From: Cyanobacteriota bacterium
GTDB taxonomy: Bacteria; Cyanobacteriota; Vampirovibrionia; Vampirovibrionales; Vampirovibrionaceae
Direction of reading: 5' to 3'
Length of the DNA: 64,000 bases
Assembly: GCA_019751815.1 (NCBI GenBank)
Contig: JAIEMW010000004.1
Coordinates: 849,933 to 913,932 of the forward strand
Positions within the stretch are counted from its first letter, which is position 1. Each line of letters opens with the position of its first letter. A program made the translations under genes and the position numbers. The notes beneath the pieces were generated by a model. The model had not been told where the DNA came from. It did no database searches and worked only from the letters and a program-made list of their open reading frames with translations. Shown piece after piece: positions 18,175 to 27,266 of the stretch.

Positions 18175-19227
18175 TTAGACGCAGTATTCTGGCTGAGGCG
18201 CTGATTCCACAGTGGAAGAAGGTCCAGACGTGGGTTTCCCTGAAATGGGTTTTTCAAGGGCGCTCACAATGTAGAGGGGTCTTTTGCGGGCTTCATCAAA
18301 GATACGGCCAATATATTCACCCACAATGCCCAAAGAAATGAGTTGCACTCCGCCCAGAAATAGAATCGCCGTCATCAGTGAACTCCAACCAGGCAGCGTG
18401 CTTTGCTGAATGAGCGTGACATAAAGGACGTAAAAAATACCCAAAAAACTCAGCCCTGAAATGATAAAGCCGACCATCGTAATCCATTGGAGAGGCACCG
18501 TTGAAAAGGACAATATCCCATTAATGGCGAGCCTCAGCATTTTAGACAGACCGTATTTTGTTTCCCCATCAAAGCGTTTGTCGCGCTCGTAGAGTAAGGT
18601 GGTTTGGTTAAAACCAACCCAACTGACCATCCCGCGAATAAAGCGGTTTCTTTCTCTCATGGTATTCAGTGCGGTCACAACGCGGCGACTCATGAGGCGA
18701 AAATCGCCTGTATCCACGGGGATATCCACATCAGACAGTTTGCGTAATACCCGGTAAAAGGCATTGGCAGTGAAGAGCTTGAACCAGCTTTCTCCATGGC
18801 GTTTGTTTCGCGTGGCGTAGACCACATCATACCCGCTTTGCCAGAGCCGGACCATTTCGGGGAGTAATTCTGGAGGGTCTTGTAAATCGCCGTCCATCAC
18901 AATCACCGCATCGCCTTCGGCAAAATCCGTACCGGCACTGATGGCCACTTGATGGCCAAAATTGCGGGCAAAATGCAGCCCGTTGAGCCAAGGGTAATGG
19001 AGACAGGCGGCTTGGATCATCTCCGCGCTTTTATCCTTGCTGCCGTCATTGACCAGAAGGACATGCCAATCGATGTCGCTGTTGCTGCTGATCATCGCGC
19101 CCATTCGGCTGAGCAGTTCGTCTAAGGTCAACTCCTCGTTATAAACAGGAATCACAATGGTGACGACAGGAGAAGAATTCGCCTGAGAAGAATGGGCATG
19201 AGTTGTGTGGTGAGTCGTCTGAGTCAT
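18175..19227 (-). CDS. Family 2 glycosyltransferase, GtrB/dolichyl-phosphate mannosyltransferase-like
   Basis: About 350 residues. The GT-A domain shows VTIVIPVYNEE at the start, the nucleotide-sugar site VMDGDLQDPPE (DxD-like) and the conserved GDFRLMSR block. Two C-terminal membrane helices (about residues 240-265 and 275-300) match the GtrB/DPM1-like group, which moves a sugar from a nucleotide to a polyprenyl phosphate. ATG at 19227 is preferred. A GTG at 19245 lies inside a strong hairpin that probably ends the upstream operon. Co-transcribed with the methyltransferase. Confidence 0.88.
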   Translation of the reverse strand: MTQTTHHTTHAHSSQANSSPVVTIVIPVYNEELTLDELLSRMGAMISSNSDIDWHVLLVNDGSKDKSAEMIQAACLHYPWLNGLHFARNFGHQVAISAGTDFAEGDAVIVMDGDLQDPPELLPEMVRLWQSGYDVVYATRNKRHGESWFKLFTANAFYRVLRKLSDVDIPVDTGDFRLMSRRVVTALNTMRERNRFIRGMVSWVGFNQTTLLYERDKRFDGETKYGLSKMLRLAINGILSFSTVPLQWITMVGFIISGLSFLGIFYVLYVTLIQQSTLPGWSSLMTAILFLGGVQLISLGIVGEYIGRIFDEARKRPLYIVSALEKPISGKPTSGPSSTVESAPQPEYCV

Positions 19228-19242
19228 AACGTTTGATTTTAA

Positions 19243-19276
19243 CACACCCGCCAGGCAGAGGGCGCCGGCGGGTGTG
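19243..19276 (-). terminator. Putative terminator of the PspA/Clp operon
   Basis: CACACCCGCC (19243-19252) and GGCGGGTGTG (19267-19276) form a perfect GC-rich 10-bp stem. On the minus strand it is followed by TTAAAATC, a weak T-tract. It lies 40 bases past the PspA-like gene and just before the glycosyltransferase. Confidence 0.5.
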
Positions 19277-19316
19277 AAATGGGTATTTGGGGTGTCTTAG
19301 GATAGAAAAAGTAGTG

Positions 19317-20243
19317 TTATTTTTTGACGTCTGCGCCAATGCCACCGCCATCTGTTGTGCTGCTGGACTGAGTATTTCCGCCACCAACTTGGGCCAAGAG
19401 TTCATTCAGCGCATCAGAGGTTTGAGTGGCTTGGGCGCGCTTTTTGGCGCGCATGGCCGCGGTCCGTTCTTCCAGAGATCTTCCACCGGTCAGCGCCACA
19501 TCCAGTTTTTCACCTTCCAGGGCGATACTTTGAAGCAGACTGGCGGTGTCATCACTAAAGGCCACACTTTTGCCGGCTGCAGCATCCAATTGCTGTTGAA
19601 TTCTGACCAGATTGGCTTTGGTTTTATTATCCGCGTGTTGGGCTTTGGCCGCACTAATAGCAGCCAAGGCTTGATCGACTTTGGTTTTGAACTCTTCTTT
19701 TCGGCCTTGGGCTTCTTCGGCTCTGACATCATAATCGGCCATGCGGCTTTGCTTGGTGGTCAAATCTGCTTGGGCAGCCTTCCACTCTGTGACTTGGTGC
19801 TCCGCGTATTCTTTTTGCGCCTTATAATCGGGATCGGTTTCTGCCAAGCCCTTCAAGGCTGCTGCTGCCGCGAGTGCTTCTTTTTTCTCTTTGGCTTCGA
19901 GTTGCGCAGCAGCTTCTAGCTGTTTTCTAAATAAATTACGTTCGGCAACAATGGTATTGAGCGCACTTTCGGCATTTTGATAATCGGCAACGATCTGATC
20001 GTGCGCTGCGGTGAGTGCTGCTTGAGGATTGGCTTGCTCTCTGGCAGTTTGGGCTTCATGTGCATTGCCCATTGCATAACGCCATAACCTACCAAGTAAC
20101 GCGAAAATTCCACGAGAGGGGGGCCTCACTTCGCCGGCACCAAAGCGCAATGGCTGAGTACTCCCAAATTGAATGGTTTGGTGAGGGGGTTGGGTATTTA
20201 AGAAATTTGTACCGGTTGTACCGGGTTGTTTCTGGATTTGCAT
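19317..20243 (-). CDS. PspA/IM30-like coiled-coil protein
   Basis: A 308-residue, mostly helical, Ala/Glu/Lys-rich protein. After about 65 variable residues it follows the layout of PspA/Vipp1 (ESCRT-III fold): long alternating helices, and a short AAKAQ segment (AISAAKAQHADN) at the place where PspA has its conserved KAQ. The N-terminal tail contains two FG motifs (IQFG 24-27, LRFG 32-35), whereas PspA normally begins with a membrane-binding amphipathic helix. The tail is Gly/Ser-rich. By family it would bind or remodel the inner membrane under stress. ATG with GGAG upstream; last gene of the four-gene operon, 15 bases after the AAA+ gene. A generic coiled coil is the main alternative. Confidence 0.65.
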   Translation of the reverse strand: MQIQKQPGTTGTNFLNTQPPHQTIQFGSTQPLRFGAGEVRPPSRGIFALLGRLWRYAMGNAHEAQTAREQANPQAALTAAHDQIVADYQNAESALNTIVAERNLFRKQLEAAAQLEAKEKKEALAAAAALKGLAETDPDYKAQKEYAEHQVTEWKAAQADLTTKQSRMADYDVRAEEAQGRKEEFKTKVDQALAAISAAKAQHADNKTKANLVRIQQQLDAAAGKSVAFSDDTASLLQSIALEGEKLDVALTGGRSLEERTAAMRAKKRAQATQTSDALNELLAQVGGGNTQSSSTTDGGGIGADVKK

Positions 20244-20258
20244 GGGTTGTGGTTCTCC

Positions 20259-21896
20259 TTATTTAAATGAATTGCTCTTGGGAATAAATTGAAAAATAGA
20301 TTTTTTTTCAGCGGTGTTCCAATCACCGTGCATGGTGCCGCCAGAAAGCGTCGTGCCTGCCTTAATGAGCTGACTTTTGAGTTCAACCAGCGGTTCTTCT
20401 ACCATGGCTTCGGTAACAGCGATGAGTTCGCGGCAGCCCGTATCTCGGCTGTAGCCCTTGGCCATAATGGCATCTTTTAACGTTTGAGAAACGTTGAGCT
20501 GCATTTGGTCTTTTGTCTGGATGCGAGCAGACAGTTCGGTTAAGTTCATATCCAGTATCTTGCGGGCATTTTCTTCACTCACAGGGGCGTAGAAAATGCG
20601 CTTATTAATTCGTCCAATAAAGTCTGGGGTAAAGGCTTTACGCAATGTGAGTTCAGTAATGGCTTCGAGTTGCTCATCCGTGGCACCGGCCTCTTGGGCT
20701 AGTCTCAGCTCAGTTTGTGCAATATTAGACGTCATAAAGATATCGGCATCACGGAAAATAATTTTTTCCTGTTTGGCATTGTCCATCACGCCTTCATCGA
20801 GAATTTGCATCAGAGCCTTGCGGACATCTTCATGGGCTTTTTCAATTTCATCAAATAAAATAATGGGTGGCGGCAAACCCTCTCGGGCACTGCGGTCAAA
20901 GGCCTGTTTGATTTTATCGAGTGCACAGGCCTCACCAAAACCGGTGTAGCCGTGGGCAGCCCCGGTGAATTTTTTCACATCCTGTTTGTCGGTGTATTCT
21001 GTCATGGAGATAACAACGACTTCTCTGCCCAGGGCTTTGGCTAGCCGTTTAATGGAGGCTGTTTTTCCGGAACCCGAGGCGCCCAAAAGTAAAAAACGGA
21101 CTTGAGGCTGGTTGGGTTTTTCGGGATCTCCGCCGTAGCCAAGTCGAGCACGACGTATTCCGCTGATGATGCTTTGGATGGCGCGGTCTTGCCCCAAAAT
21201 TCTTTTGGGCAATGTGGTGAGTGCATTTTCGAGCGCCAGAACCTCTTCTGCAGAAGCGGGTTTACTGCGACTAGATGCGGCTTTGGCTGCTGGGGCTTCT
21301 CGTAACTTGGCAATCCGGGTGGCATCAAACCCACTCAGCTTCAACATGGATTCAATATTTTGGGTCGGATCGGTTTTCATCAGCCAGCGCCATAGCAGGA
21401 CAGGGGTGACATCTGTGATAAACCCTTCTTGGGCACCTTCTTGCTCGCAAAATTTCATCAATGCGGGACGAATCACCGTGCGGTAATAATGAGCGGGCCA
21501 GGTCTTCTGCTCAACAGCTTTTTCAACCAATTTGGGCCGAAGGTGATCGCGAATCCCGCCGATGATCGTGTCTGGATCGATATTGCTGGTGTCTGCCAAG
21601 TAGCGTCTGACACTCGCGTCACCGCAGAGCAAACTGATTAAATTCATTGTCCAGTGAGTTTCAGCTGGAACGGGGGCTACCATGCTTTCGCAATAGGTCA
21701 GCCAGGCGGCGGCATCCGCCGTGAGATTGATTTTTCTCTCACTGGGTTCGGCGGGTTTAACATTACTGGTTCCAAACAGCACTAGGTCTTTGTTTTCAGT
21801 TGGTCGGAAAACGAGATGAGGCCCAGAAGAATGCATAGGCCTGATAAAATCACCCGTCGGCTTATATCCAGTTTGTTTTAAGCCGGTGATATTCAT
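20259..21896 (-). CDS. Clp-family AAA+ ATPase with Clp_N-like domain, single ATPase ring
   Basis: A 545-residue protein. A variable N-tail contains LVLFG (38-42). Residues about 55-200 contain two weak Clp_N-like repeats. One AAA+ module follows: GQDRAI at 235-240, Walker A GASGSGKT (272-279), Walker B ILFDEIEKAH (346-355), sensor-1 MTSN (388-391), arginine finger in FIGRIN (Arg429), then the ClpB-D2-type small domain. The module is nearest the second ATPase ring of ClpB. I see no IGF/IGL loop for ClpP binding, so it more likely unfolds or remodels than degrades. The ATG overlaps the upstream stop as ATGA and the PspA-like gene follows, so a joint membrane-linked remodelling function is inferred. 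Confidence 0.8.
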   Translation of the reverse strand: MNITGLKQTGYKPTGDFIRPMHSSGPHLVFRPTENKDLVLFGTSNVKPAEPSERKINLTADAAAWLTYCESMVAPVPAETHWTMNLISLLCGDASVRRYLADTSNIDPDTIIGGIRDHLRPKLVEKAVEQKTWPAHYYRTVIRPALMKFCEQEGAQEGFITDVTPVLLWRWLMKTDPTQNIESMLKLSGFDATRIAKLREAPAAKAASSRSKPASAEEVLALENALTTLPKRILGQDRAIQSIISGIRRARLGYGGDPEKPNQPQVRFLLLGASGSGKTASIKRLAKALGREVVVISMTEYTDKQDVKKFTGAAHGYTGFGEACALDKIKQAFDRSAREGLPPPIILFDEIEKAHEDVRKALMQILDEGVMDNAKQEKIIFRDADIFMTSNIAQTELRLAQEAGATDEQLEAITELTLRKAFTPDFIGRINKRIFYAPVSEENARKILDMNLTELSARIQTKDQMQLNVSQTLKDAIMAKGYSRDTGCRELIAVTEAMVEEPLVELKSQLIKAGTTLSGGTMHGDWNTAEKKSIFQFIPKSNSFK

Positions 21897-24058
21897 GAAG
21901 AGGCACTCTCCGAAATTAGAGCTGGGTTATTTTGAGCCGGGTTATTAAGTTGAGCTTTCATTCGGGCTTCCACCCTCTTTTGCATGGCTTCCTTCTCTCG
22001 GGCCTGTTCGGCCAGATAGGTATCAATCCGGTTTTGATCCAGAATCTCGGTTAATTTGGGATCCACCACCTGGGTTTTACCGCTCTCTTGAACGGCTCTG
22101 AGATCGGCCAGTGTTTTATTCACAGTCTGCTGTCTGAGGGCGTCAGCGAGTCGAGTCCGGTAGGCTTTCAGCGAAGGCAGATACTCTTCAATGAGTGTAT
22201 CACCCGTGGCTAGCCTAATTTCGGCACTGGCCTTGACGGTTTCGGCTTGAGATTTTTCGGCCTTCAGAGCGTCTCGTTGTGTATTCAACGCGATCAATTC
22301 TGTGGTAATTTCCCCAGCATTGAGTTTTCCGCCTTCCCGCATTTTATTTTCGATCTCGCTGAGCTTGGCAGTGACACTGGCCAGCTGTTGTTCTGCGGCC
22401 ATCATCCCCAGCACCGTATTGGTATAGGCTTTCATCGTCGTGCTGATGAGGTGATCTACTCGAATTTTTTCGGTTTCTAACTGATCTCGCCCACTCGCGG
22501 CAGAATGCTTGCTGGCTGCGGCTTCATTGCCGGCAATGTCTGCATCTAGTACCAAGTACTCTCCGGCAGCATAGGCAATTTCAGTGCCGCTCAGAACTTT
22601 TTCCAACAGCGCCAGTTCACCAATCGGGGTTTCTGCCAAACGTTCCTGGCGGCTTTGTGCCGCCACCAGTGCAGTTGCGGCCTGGTAGGTAAATGTCTGA
22701 CGCAGCCAATCGGCGGTGGGTAATTTATTTTCGGCGCCAAATAATTCGCTTAGAAAGGCTTTTACAGTGCTGTTTGTTGCATAGGCACTGCGCAAATTGG
22801 CTGCCATCTGGGTGACTTGTTCAGTAATTTTGGTATTAAGCCGCTGAATTTTTCGCTGACCGTCGGCATCTCCGCGGTCCCCGTTGTTCACAAACAGGGT
22901 GGGGTTTTGTAGCGCTGCTTCTAAATCCGCCTTGGCCGCGCCTACCCCGAAGACGTCTTTGCGTTTGAGAACGGCCAGACCAATTGCCCCTTTGCTGGCG
23001 ATAAACAAGAGTGCCAGTGTCGCCAGTCCGTAGCCAACACTGGGGGCTTTGAGATCCAGGGTATTCAATACTTGGGTGCCTTGGGCCAAGAAAGCACTTC
23101 TTTCGGCAGAGGAGAGTTCTCGAAAGTTTTTCGGGTTATTCACGATGGAGGTAAAGAGTGAGACCGCGTCATGGGCACTGTGAATGCTTGAAAACTGCTT
23201 GAGGCTCACCCCAGCATAGGCGATGTTGAGATGCCCGAGGACGGCCGGCTGGAAGGTGTCTGTATAGGCCCAGTCTGTTTTTGCGTTTCTAATAGCGCTT
23301 TTAATGTCCACCACCAGTTGTGTTTTTTCAGCGTCAGAAAGATCTTTTAGGCCCACGGTAAGATCAATCAACTCGCTGCGAAGTCCACGCACGGCCTGTT
23401 CAATTTGGCGGTCACTGGGGTCGTGCAGCGGGAGTTTGGCCTCTTTTTCCAGATATTGTTTGATGTCTCCTGCAATGGCGGTCGCCTGTTTGTAGGGCAT
23501 CATATCGCTGTTGTGCTGGAGTTCTTGCCGCAGCCGGTTGACTACTTGCGCGTCTACCTCTTGGGTGGGACGTGCTGCCATTGTATCCACCAGAACCATC
23601 ATAAAACGTTGTGTTTGGTTGGCAAAATCGGTGTTCAGTTTGCCGTCATTGAGTTTTCCTAAGTCAGACGCCTGTTTAGCAGTGCCCACCAAATTAAGCC
23701 AGTAGGGTTTAATTTCCCCTTGCTGCTGGAGTGCAATGGCGGGTGGTTTGCTTTTCTCATAACCCACGCGGCCCAGAGCGCCCAATACGGAAAGCCCTGC
23801 AAGTCCTGCAATGATCAGGCGGTATAGCTTGCCGCGCTTGATGCGGGCTGCGGCCTGTTGAACCAGGGTTTCTGGTTTTTCCGCATTCACATTGAGGTAC
23901 TTGAGTCGGTCCATCCGGCTGCCGAGATCGGCAAAATAGGCAGAAAGTTCTCGGTTTGTGGCATTCCCGTCACCAAACGCATCGCTGCCAAATGTGCTCG
24001 TGCCAAAATGGAGTCGCTGTGTTTTAACGGGTGGGGATGAAGGTCTGTGAATATTCAT
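21893..24058 (-). CDS. Two-helix membrane coiled-coil protein of the PspA/Clp operon
   Basis: A 721-residue protein I do not recognise. The cytoplasmic N-tail has RLHFG (15-19). A first membrane helix is at about 79-96, an Ala/Gln/Asp-rich alpha-helical segment of about 240 residues follows, a second helix at about 342-365, then about 350 residues of long coiled coils ending in a polar tail. Topology suggests a helical periplasmic loop and a long cytoplasmic coiled-coil arm, which would be suited to contacting the PspA-like and AAA+ proteins encoded next. Start and stop are fused to both neighbours (TAATG upstream, ATGA downstream), so equimolar synthesis is likely. Confidence 0.7.
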   Translation of the reverse strand: MNIHRPSSPPVKTQRLHFGTSTFGSDAFGDGNATNRELSAYFADLGSRMDRLKYLNVNAEKPETLVQQAAARIKRGKLYRLIIAGLAGLSVLGALGRVGYEKSKPPAIALQQQGEIKPYWLNLVGTAKQASDLGKLNDGKLNTDFANQTQRFMMVLVDTMAARPTQEVDAQVVNRLRQELQHNSDMMPYKQATAIAGDIKQYLEKEAKLPLHDPSDRQIEQAVRGLRSELIDLTVGLKDLSDAEKTQLVVDIKSAIRNAKTDWAYTDTFQPAVLGHLNIAYAGVSLKQFSSIHSAHDAVSLFTSIVNNPKNFRELSSAERSAFLAQGTQVLNTLDLKAPSVGYGLATLALLFIASKGAIGLAVLKRKDVFGVGAAKADLEAALQNPTLFVNNGDRGDADGQRKIQRLNTKITEQVTQMAANLRSAYATNSTVKAFLSELFGAENKLPTADWLRQTFTYQAATALVAAQSRQERLAETPIGELALLEKVLSGTEIAYAAGEYLVLDADIAGNEAAASKHSAASGRDQLETEKIRVDHLISTTMKAYTNTVLGMMAAEQQLASVTAKLSEIENKMREGGKLNAGEITTELIALNTQRDALKAEKSQAETVKASAEIRLATGDTLIEEYLPSLKAYRTRLADALRQQTVNKTLADLRAVQESGKTQVVDPKLTEILDQNRIDTYLAEQAREKEAMQKRVEARMKAQLNNPAQNNPALISESASS

Positions 24059-27048
24059 TAGTCGTTTCCAAAGCTCCCACCACCAGAAGAGCCCCCGCCG
24101 CCACTGCTGAATCCACCCCCACTGCTACTGCTTCCCCAGCTTGACGAGGAGGATGAGGAGGACCGACGATCGTCATCCTCTTGCTGACGCCTTCTTCTGG
24201 CAGCCTCTTCTTCTCTTCTTCTTTCAGCTTCTTCCGCTTCTCGTCGTTTTCTGGCTGCTTCGGCAATTTCCCAGGCTTGCTGTCGAGACGCGAGTTCCGC
24301 CAGTGCTGTTACAGCGGCTGTGACCAGAATGGGATCCCACTGACCGCCTTGTTTGATTCCTTTGAGTGTGCTGTAGGTGCCGCTGTCGTGGAAGTTGCCC
24401 TGGCTGCCAACACGGGCAATTTCTTGGCGTTTGTCTTCCACCATTTTGTTGTAAATTTGGCCTGCTTTCTGGGCAATCCGTGCGTTTCGGTGGCGCTTGA
24501 GTTCAGCGCAGCGCTGTCGGTCTTGGCTCTTGTCATAATCGGCAGAGCGGCCCCAGTCAGACAGCACACTCAGTGCCCCTGTGGTTGCAGTTTCTTGCAC
24601 CCGTGGGTTTTCATCAACGGCTTCAGCAGAGAAGGTGTCAAAATTTCGGCCTGATGCCAAACGGATAATCGCACCGGTCAATGCGTCTACTTCTCCCGAA
24701 GGGGTGCTTTGGGTGGAATGGCGCAGGGCGTTAAATAGCTGAGGCAGCGCTTGATCGCCATATTTTGCCAGCAAGCGAATGGCAAGCTGTCTGCTTTCGG
24801 TGGTTTTCCCAGTGGCCACTTTGCCGGAAATAAAACCAAAATTCTCATTCCCGCTGACCAGACGCTCTAATGTGTGTTCAAGATGATGCTGTGCCGTGTA
24901 GGCAACGGGTTTTTCTGACAGTGCAAAGAGATCGTCCACGTCTGAGCTGCTGCCCACTTTTCCTAAACCTATAACGGCTGCATAAAGTCGGGCAGAGAAT
25001 CTGTCTCCGGGATTTTGAATGGTGCTGAGTAGGGTTGGATGGAAGTCTTGATTCAGCACATCGTTCAATACGGGTTCGGCGCTTTGAATGGCATACTCGA
25101 TCGGTGTCTCGGGGTCTCCAATAAAATCCCACAGTGGTTTGGCCGATGTCGGTGAGCCTACTTGCCTGATTAATGTTAGCGCAGTGGCCAGTCGTCGTGG
25201 GTTTTGGTAATTCAAATCTGGATGGATGCTGGGCAGATGACTGGCATTTACCGTGGCACTGAGCGCCTTGATCATGGCTCTTGAATACTCTGTGTCAGCG
25301 ATCACGCTGGTTGGCTTTTTCTGCCAATCTGTGAAGAGAGGGTTAAAATGGGCATTATCCCCCATAGCCGCAATACCTTCCAAGGCGGTTATCACCACGG
25401 GTGTGGGTGGGTTGATCATTGCCTTTTCAAGCAGCAGGGGACCGGTTGTGGCCTTCAATTCTTTGTTTTTGGCCAAAGCAATAATGCCGTCTTTAAGGGC
25501 TTTGACCACAGTGGCATCGGTTTCCTGGGGGTTGGCCAAACGCGCGAATAATTTACCCATTAAGCTGGCTTGTGGATTTTCCAGCAGCTGAGCAACCGCA
25601 AACACTCGGTTTTCTGCCAGAGGGTTGTCCAACATGGACTCAAAGCGAGAATAATCGGCTTCTGTGATGAGATCACTAGCGGTTTTTTGGAGTGCGACGG
25701 CCACTTTGGGATCAGTTTCTTTTTCAAGCTGCGTCATCAGTGGCTCAAAATCAGATGTGCGGTCTAGCTTGCCGTAGTTAACCCCATTGAGCAGCCCGGC
25801 TGCCCACTGTCGAATGATAGGTGACGGGTGGCTTAAGGCTTTGTCGCGCAGGGCGGTCTTAATTTGACCCCGATCAAACGTGGGATCTTTCGATTTATGG
25901 CCCAGTCGAGAGACCGTAAAGCCTAAGAAATCAAGCACCCGACTGGCCGCTGCTTTGATCGCATTCCCGTCCGCGGGCTTTTCAGGTTTGGGTTCCAGGA
26001 GGGCGTTGAGTGTTTTGAGGCTGTAGAGATTACCGGTTGTCACTTTATGAGATGAATTCATCTGGATCAGTGGCGTGCTGATGGTTTTAAGGTCAGCTTC
26101 CAGGCGTTTCTTTTTGTTACGCGCCATCACAGCGAGCACGCTCACCCCACCGACTGCGCCGACCCCAGCCAGAATGGCCAAAATTAAGAGCAAGGCATTT
26201 TTGGTTTCCTCGGCGGCTTTGGCTTGTTCTGCCGGTGTTTTGGGCCGGTGTGCTTGGTTGTACTGGCTAATGTGGTTGGCAATCAGTTGCACTGAATTCA
26301 GCACAAAGGCATCTGTCTCTCTTTGTGCTGTCACCATATCGCCGTTTTGTTTGGCTGCCAGGGCTGCGCTCAGGTGGATGTTGGCTTGGTCTTTGACTTG
26401 CTGAGGAATGGGGCTGTTTTCAAATAAGTGCTGAATACCATCCCCCGGCTGAAACGTCCAACTGGCCCGCTGGTTATTGCGAATCCGATCGGCCACCATA
26501 AAAAAGAGGGCCCCGTCGTCTTTGCCTTTTTTACCGAGCTTGAGCTGATTGAAGAGATTGAGATTCAGCTCTCTCAGCTTATCTAAATCGGTGTTGGGGA
26601 TAATAATCACTTTGAATTCCCCGTCCCCGTTGTCATAAAAGCGTTGCAGAAACTGCTCTAATTGCCCGCGAGCACTGGGAGAGAGCAGTGGGCTTCTGGC
26701 CAAATCTACGGTGATTTGGGTCATTTGCTGGTTAACGTTGGGAAGATCGCTGGCGCGGTTGATTTTAGGATGTGAAAGTTCATCAATATCAGCGGGATGA
26801 GAGGCCGATGTATTGGGCGCGTTCTGGGCTAAAGCAGTACTGGGAATACTCAACGGGCCTAAAAAACTCGCAGCGCTAATAATAGCAGGCAGAGAAAAGC
26901 GTCTGAGCCAGCTGGCGTTGATTCGAGAAGAATTTTGAGGGGGTAAATCGGTTTTCTGATTCAATTGAGGTGTTTTAGCACGCTTGCCAAATCGTATTTC
27001 TCCTTGTTTCAGCTGACCCAGTGGGCGAGCAACAAAACCTGTCTCCAT
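24058..27048 (-). CDS. TPM-domain membrane protein with HEAT repeats and Gly/Ser tail
   Basis: About 996 residues. Order: a 45-residue N-tail containing IRFG; a signal-like hydrophobic stretch ending ALAQ (about residue 75); a TPM/YgcG-type domain (about 113-263) with KVIIIPNTD and DDGALFFMVADR; a membrane helix (about 285-308) followed by RNKKKR; then about 550 cytoplasmic residues of helical HEAT-like repeats; an Arg/Glu-rich helix; and a C-tail of Ser and Gly. A short TPM domain, helix and Gly-rich tail are usual for this family; the HEAT insertion is not. TPM domains occur in membrane-stress and photosystem-repair contexts. ATG at 27048 has GAGGA nine bases upstream. First gene of the operon. 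Confidence 0.8.
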   Translation of the reverse strand: METGFVARPLGQLKQGEIRFGKRAKTPQLNQKTDLPPQNSSRINASWLRRFSLPAIISAASFLGPLSIPSTALAQNAPNTSASHPADIDELSHPKINRASDLPNVNQQMTQITVDLARSPLLSPSARGQLEQFLQRFYDNGDGEFKVIIIPNTDLDKLRELNLNLFNQLKLGKKGKDDGALFFMVADRIRNNQRASWTFQPGDGIQHLFENSPIPQQVKDQANIHLSAALAAKQNGDMVTAQRETDAFVLNSVQLIANHISQYNQAHRPKTPAEQAKAAEETKNALLLILAILAGVGAVGGVSVLAVMARNKKKRLEADLKTISTPLIQMNSSHKVTTGNLYSLKTLNALLEPKPEKPADGNAIKAAASRVLDFLGFTVSRLGHKSKDPTFDRGQIKTALRDKALSHPSPIIRQWAAGLLNGVNYGKLDRTSDFEPLMTQLEKETDPKVAVALQKTASDLITEADYSRFESMLDNPLAENRVFAVAQLLENPQASLMGKLFARLANPQETDATVVKALKDGIIALAKNKELKATTGPLLLEKAMINPPTPVVITALEGIAAMGDNAHFNPLFTDWQKKPTSVIADTEYSRAMIKALSATVNASHLPSIHPDLNYQNPRRLATALTLIRQVGSPTSAKPLWDFIGDPETPIEYAIQSAEPVLNDVLNQDFHPTLLSTIQNPGDRFSARLYAAVIGLGKVGSSSDVDDLFALSEKPVAYTAQHHLEHTLERLVSGNENFGFISGKVATGKTTESRQLAIRLLAKYGDQALPQLFNALRHSTQSTPSGEVDALTGAIIRLASGRNFDTFSAEAVDENPRVQETATTGALSVLSDWGRSADYDKSQDRQRCAELKRHRNARIAQKAGQIYNKMVEDKRQEIARVGSQGNFHDSGTYSTLKGIKQGGQWDPILVTAAVTALAELASRQQAWEIAEAARKRREAEEAERRREEEAARRRRQQEDDDRRSSSSSSSSWGSSSSGGGFSSGGGGSSGGGSFGND

Positions 27049-27266
27049 CACCAAAAATCCTCATTAAAAGACACACACACGGCATTCTGAGCAAGAATGC
27101 GAATTTGCGACGATACCAAACACCACACTGAATACTACAAGGATAGATTATCGTTTCCACCCAAAATTTCAACCTACTGGTTACACTCGCTTACAAAAAA
27201 TAAATGACACAAAAAATATATCGACTGTTTTTATATTAATACATTTGCGTGGGGGGATTTTCAATA

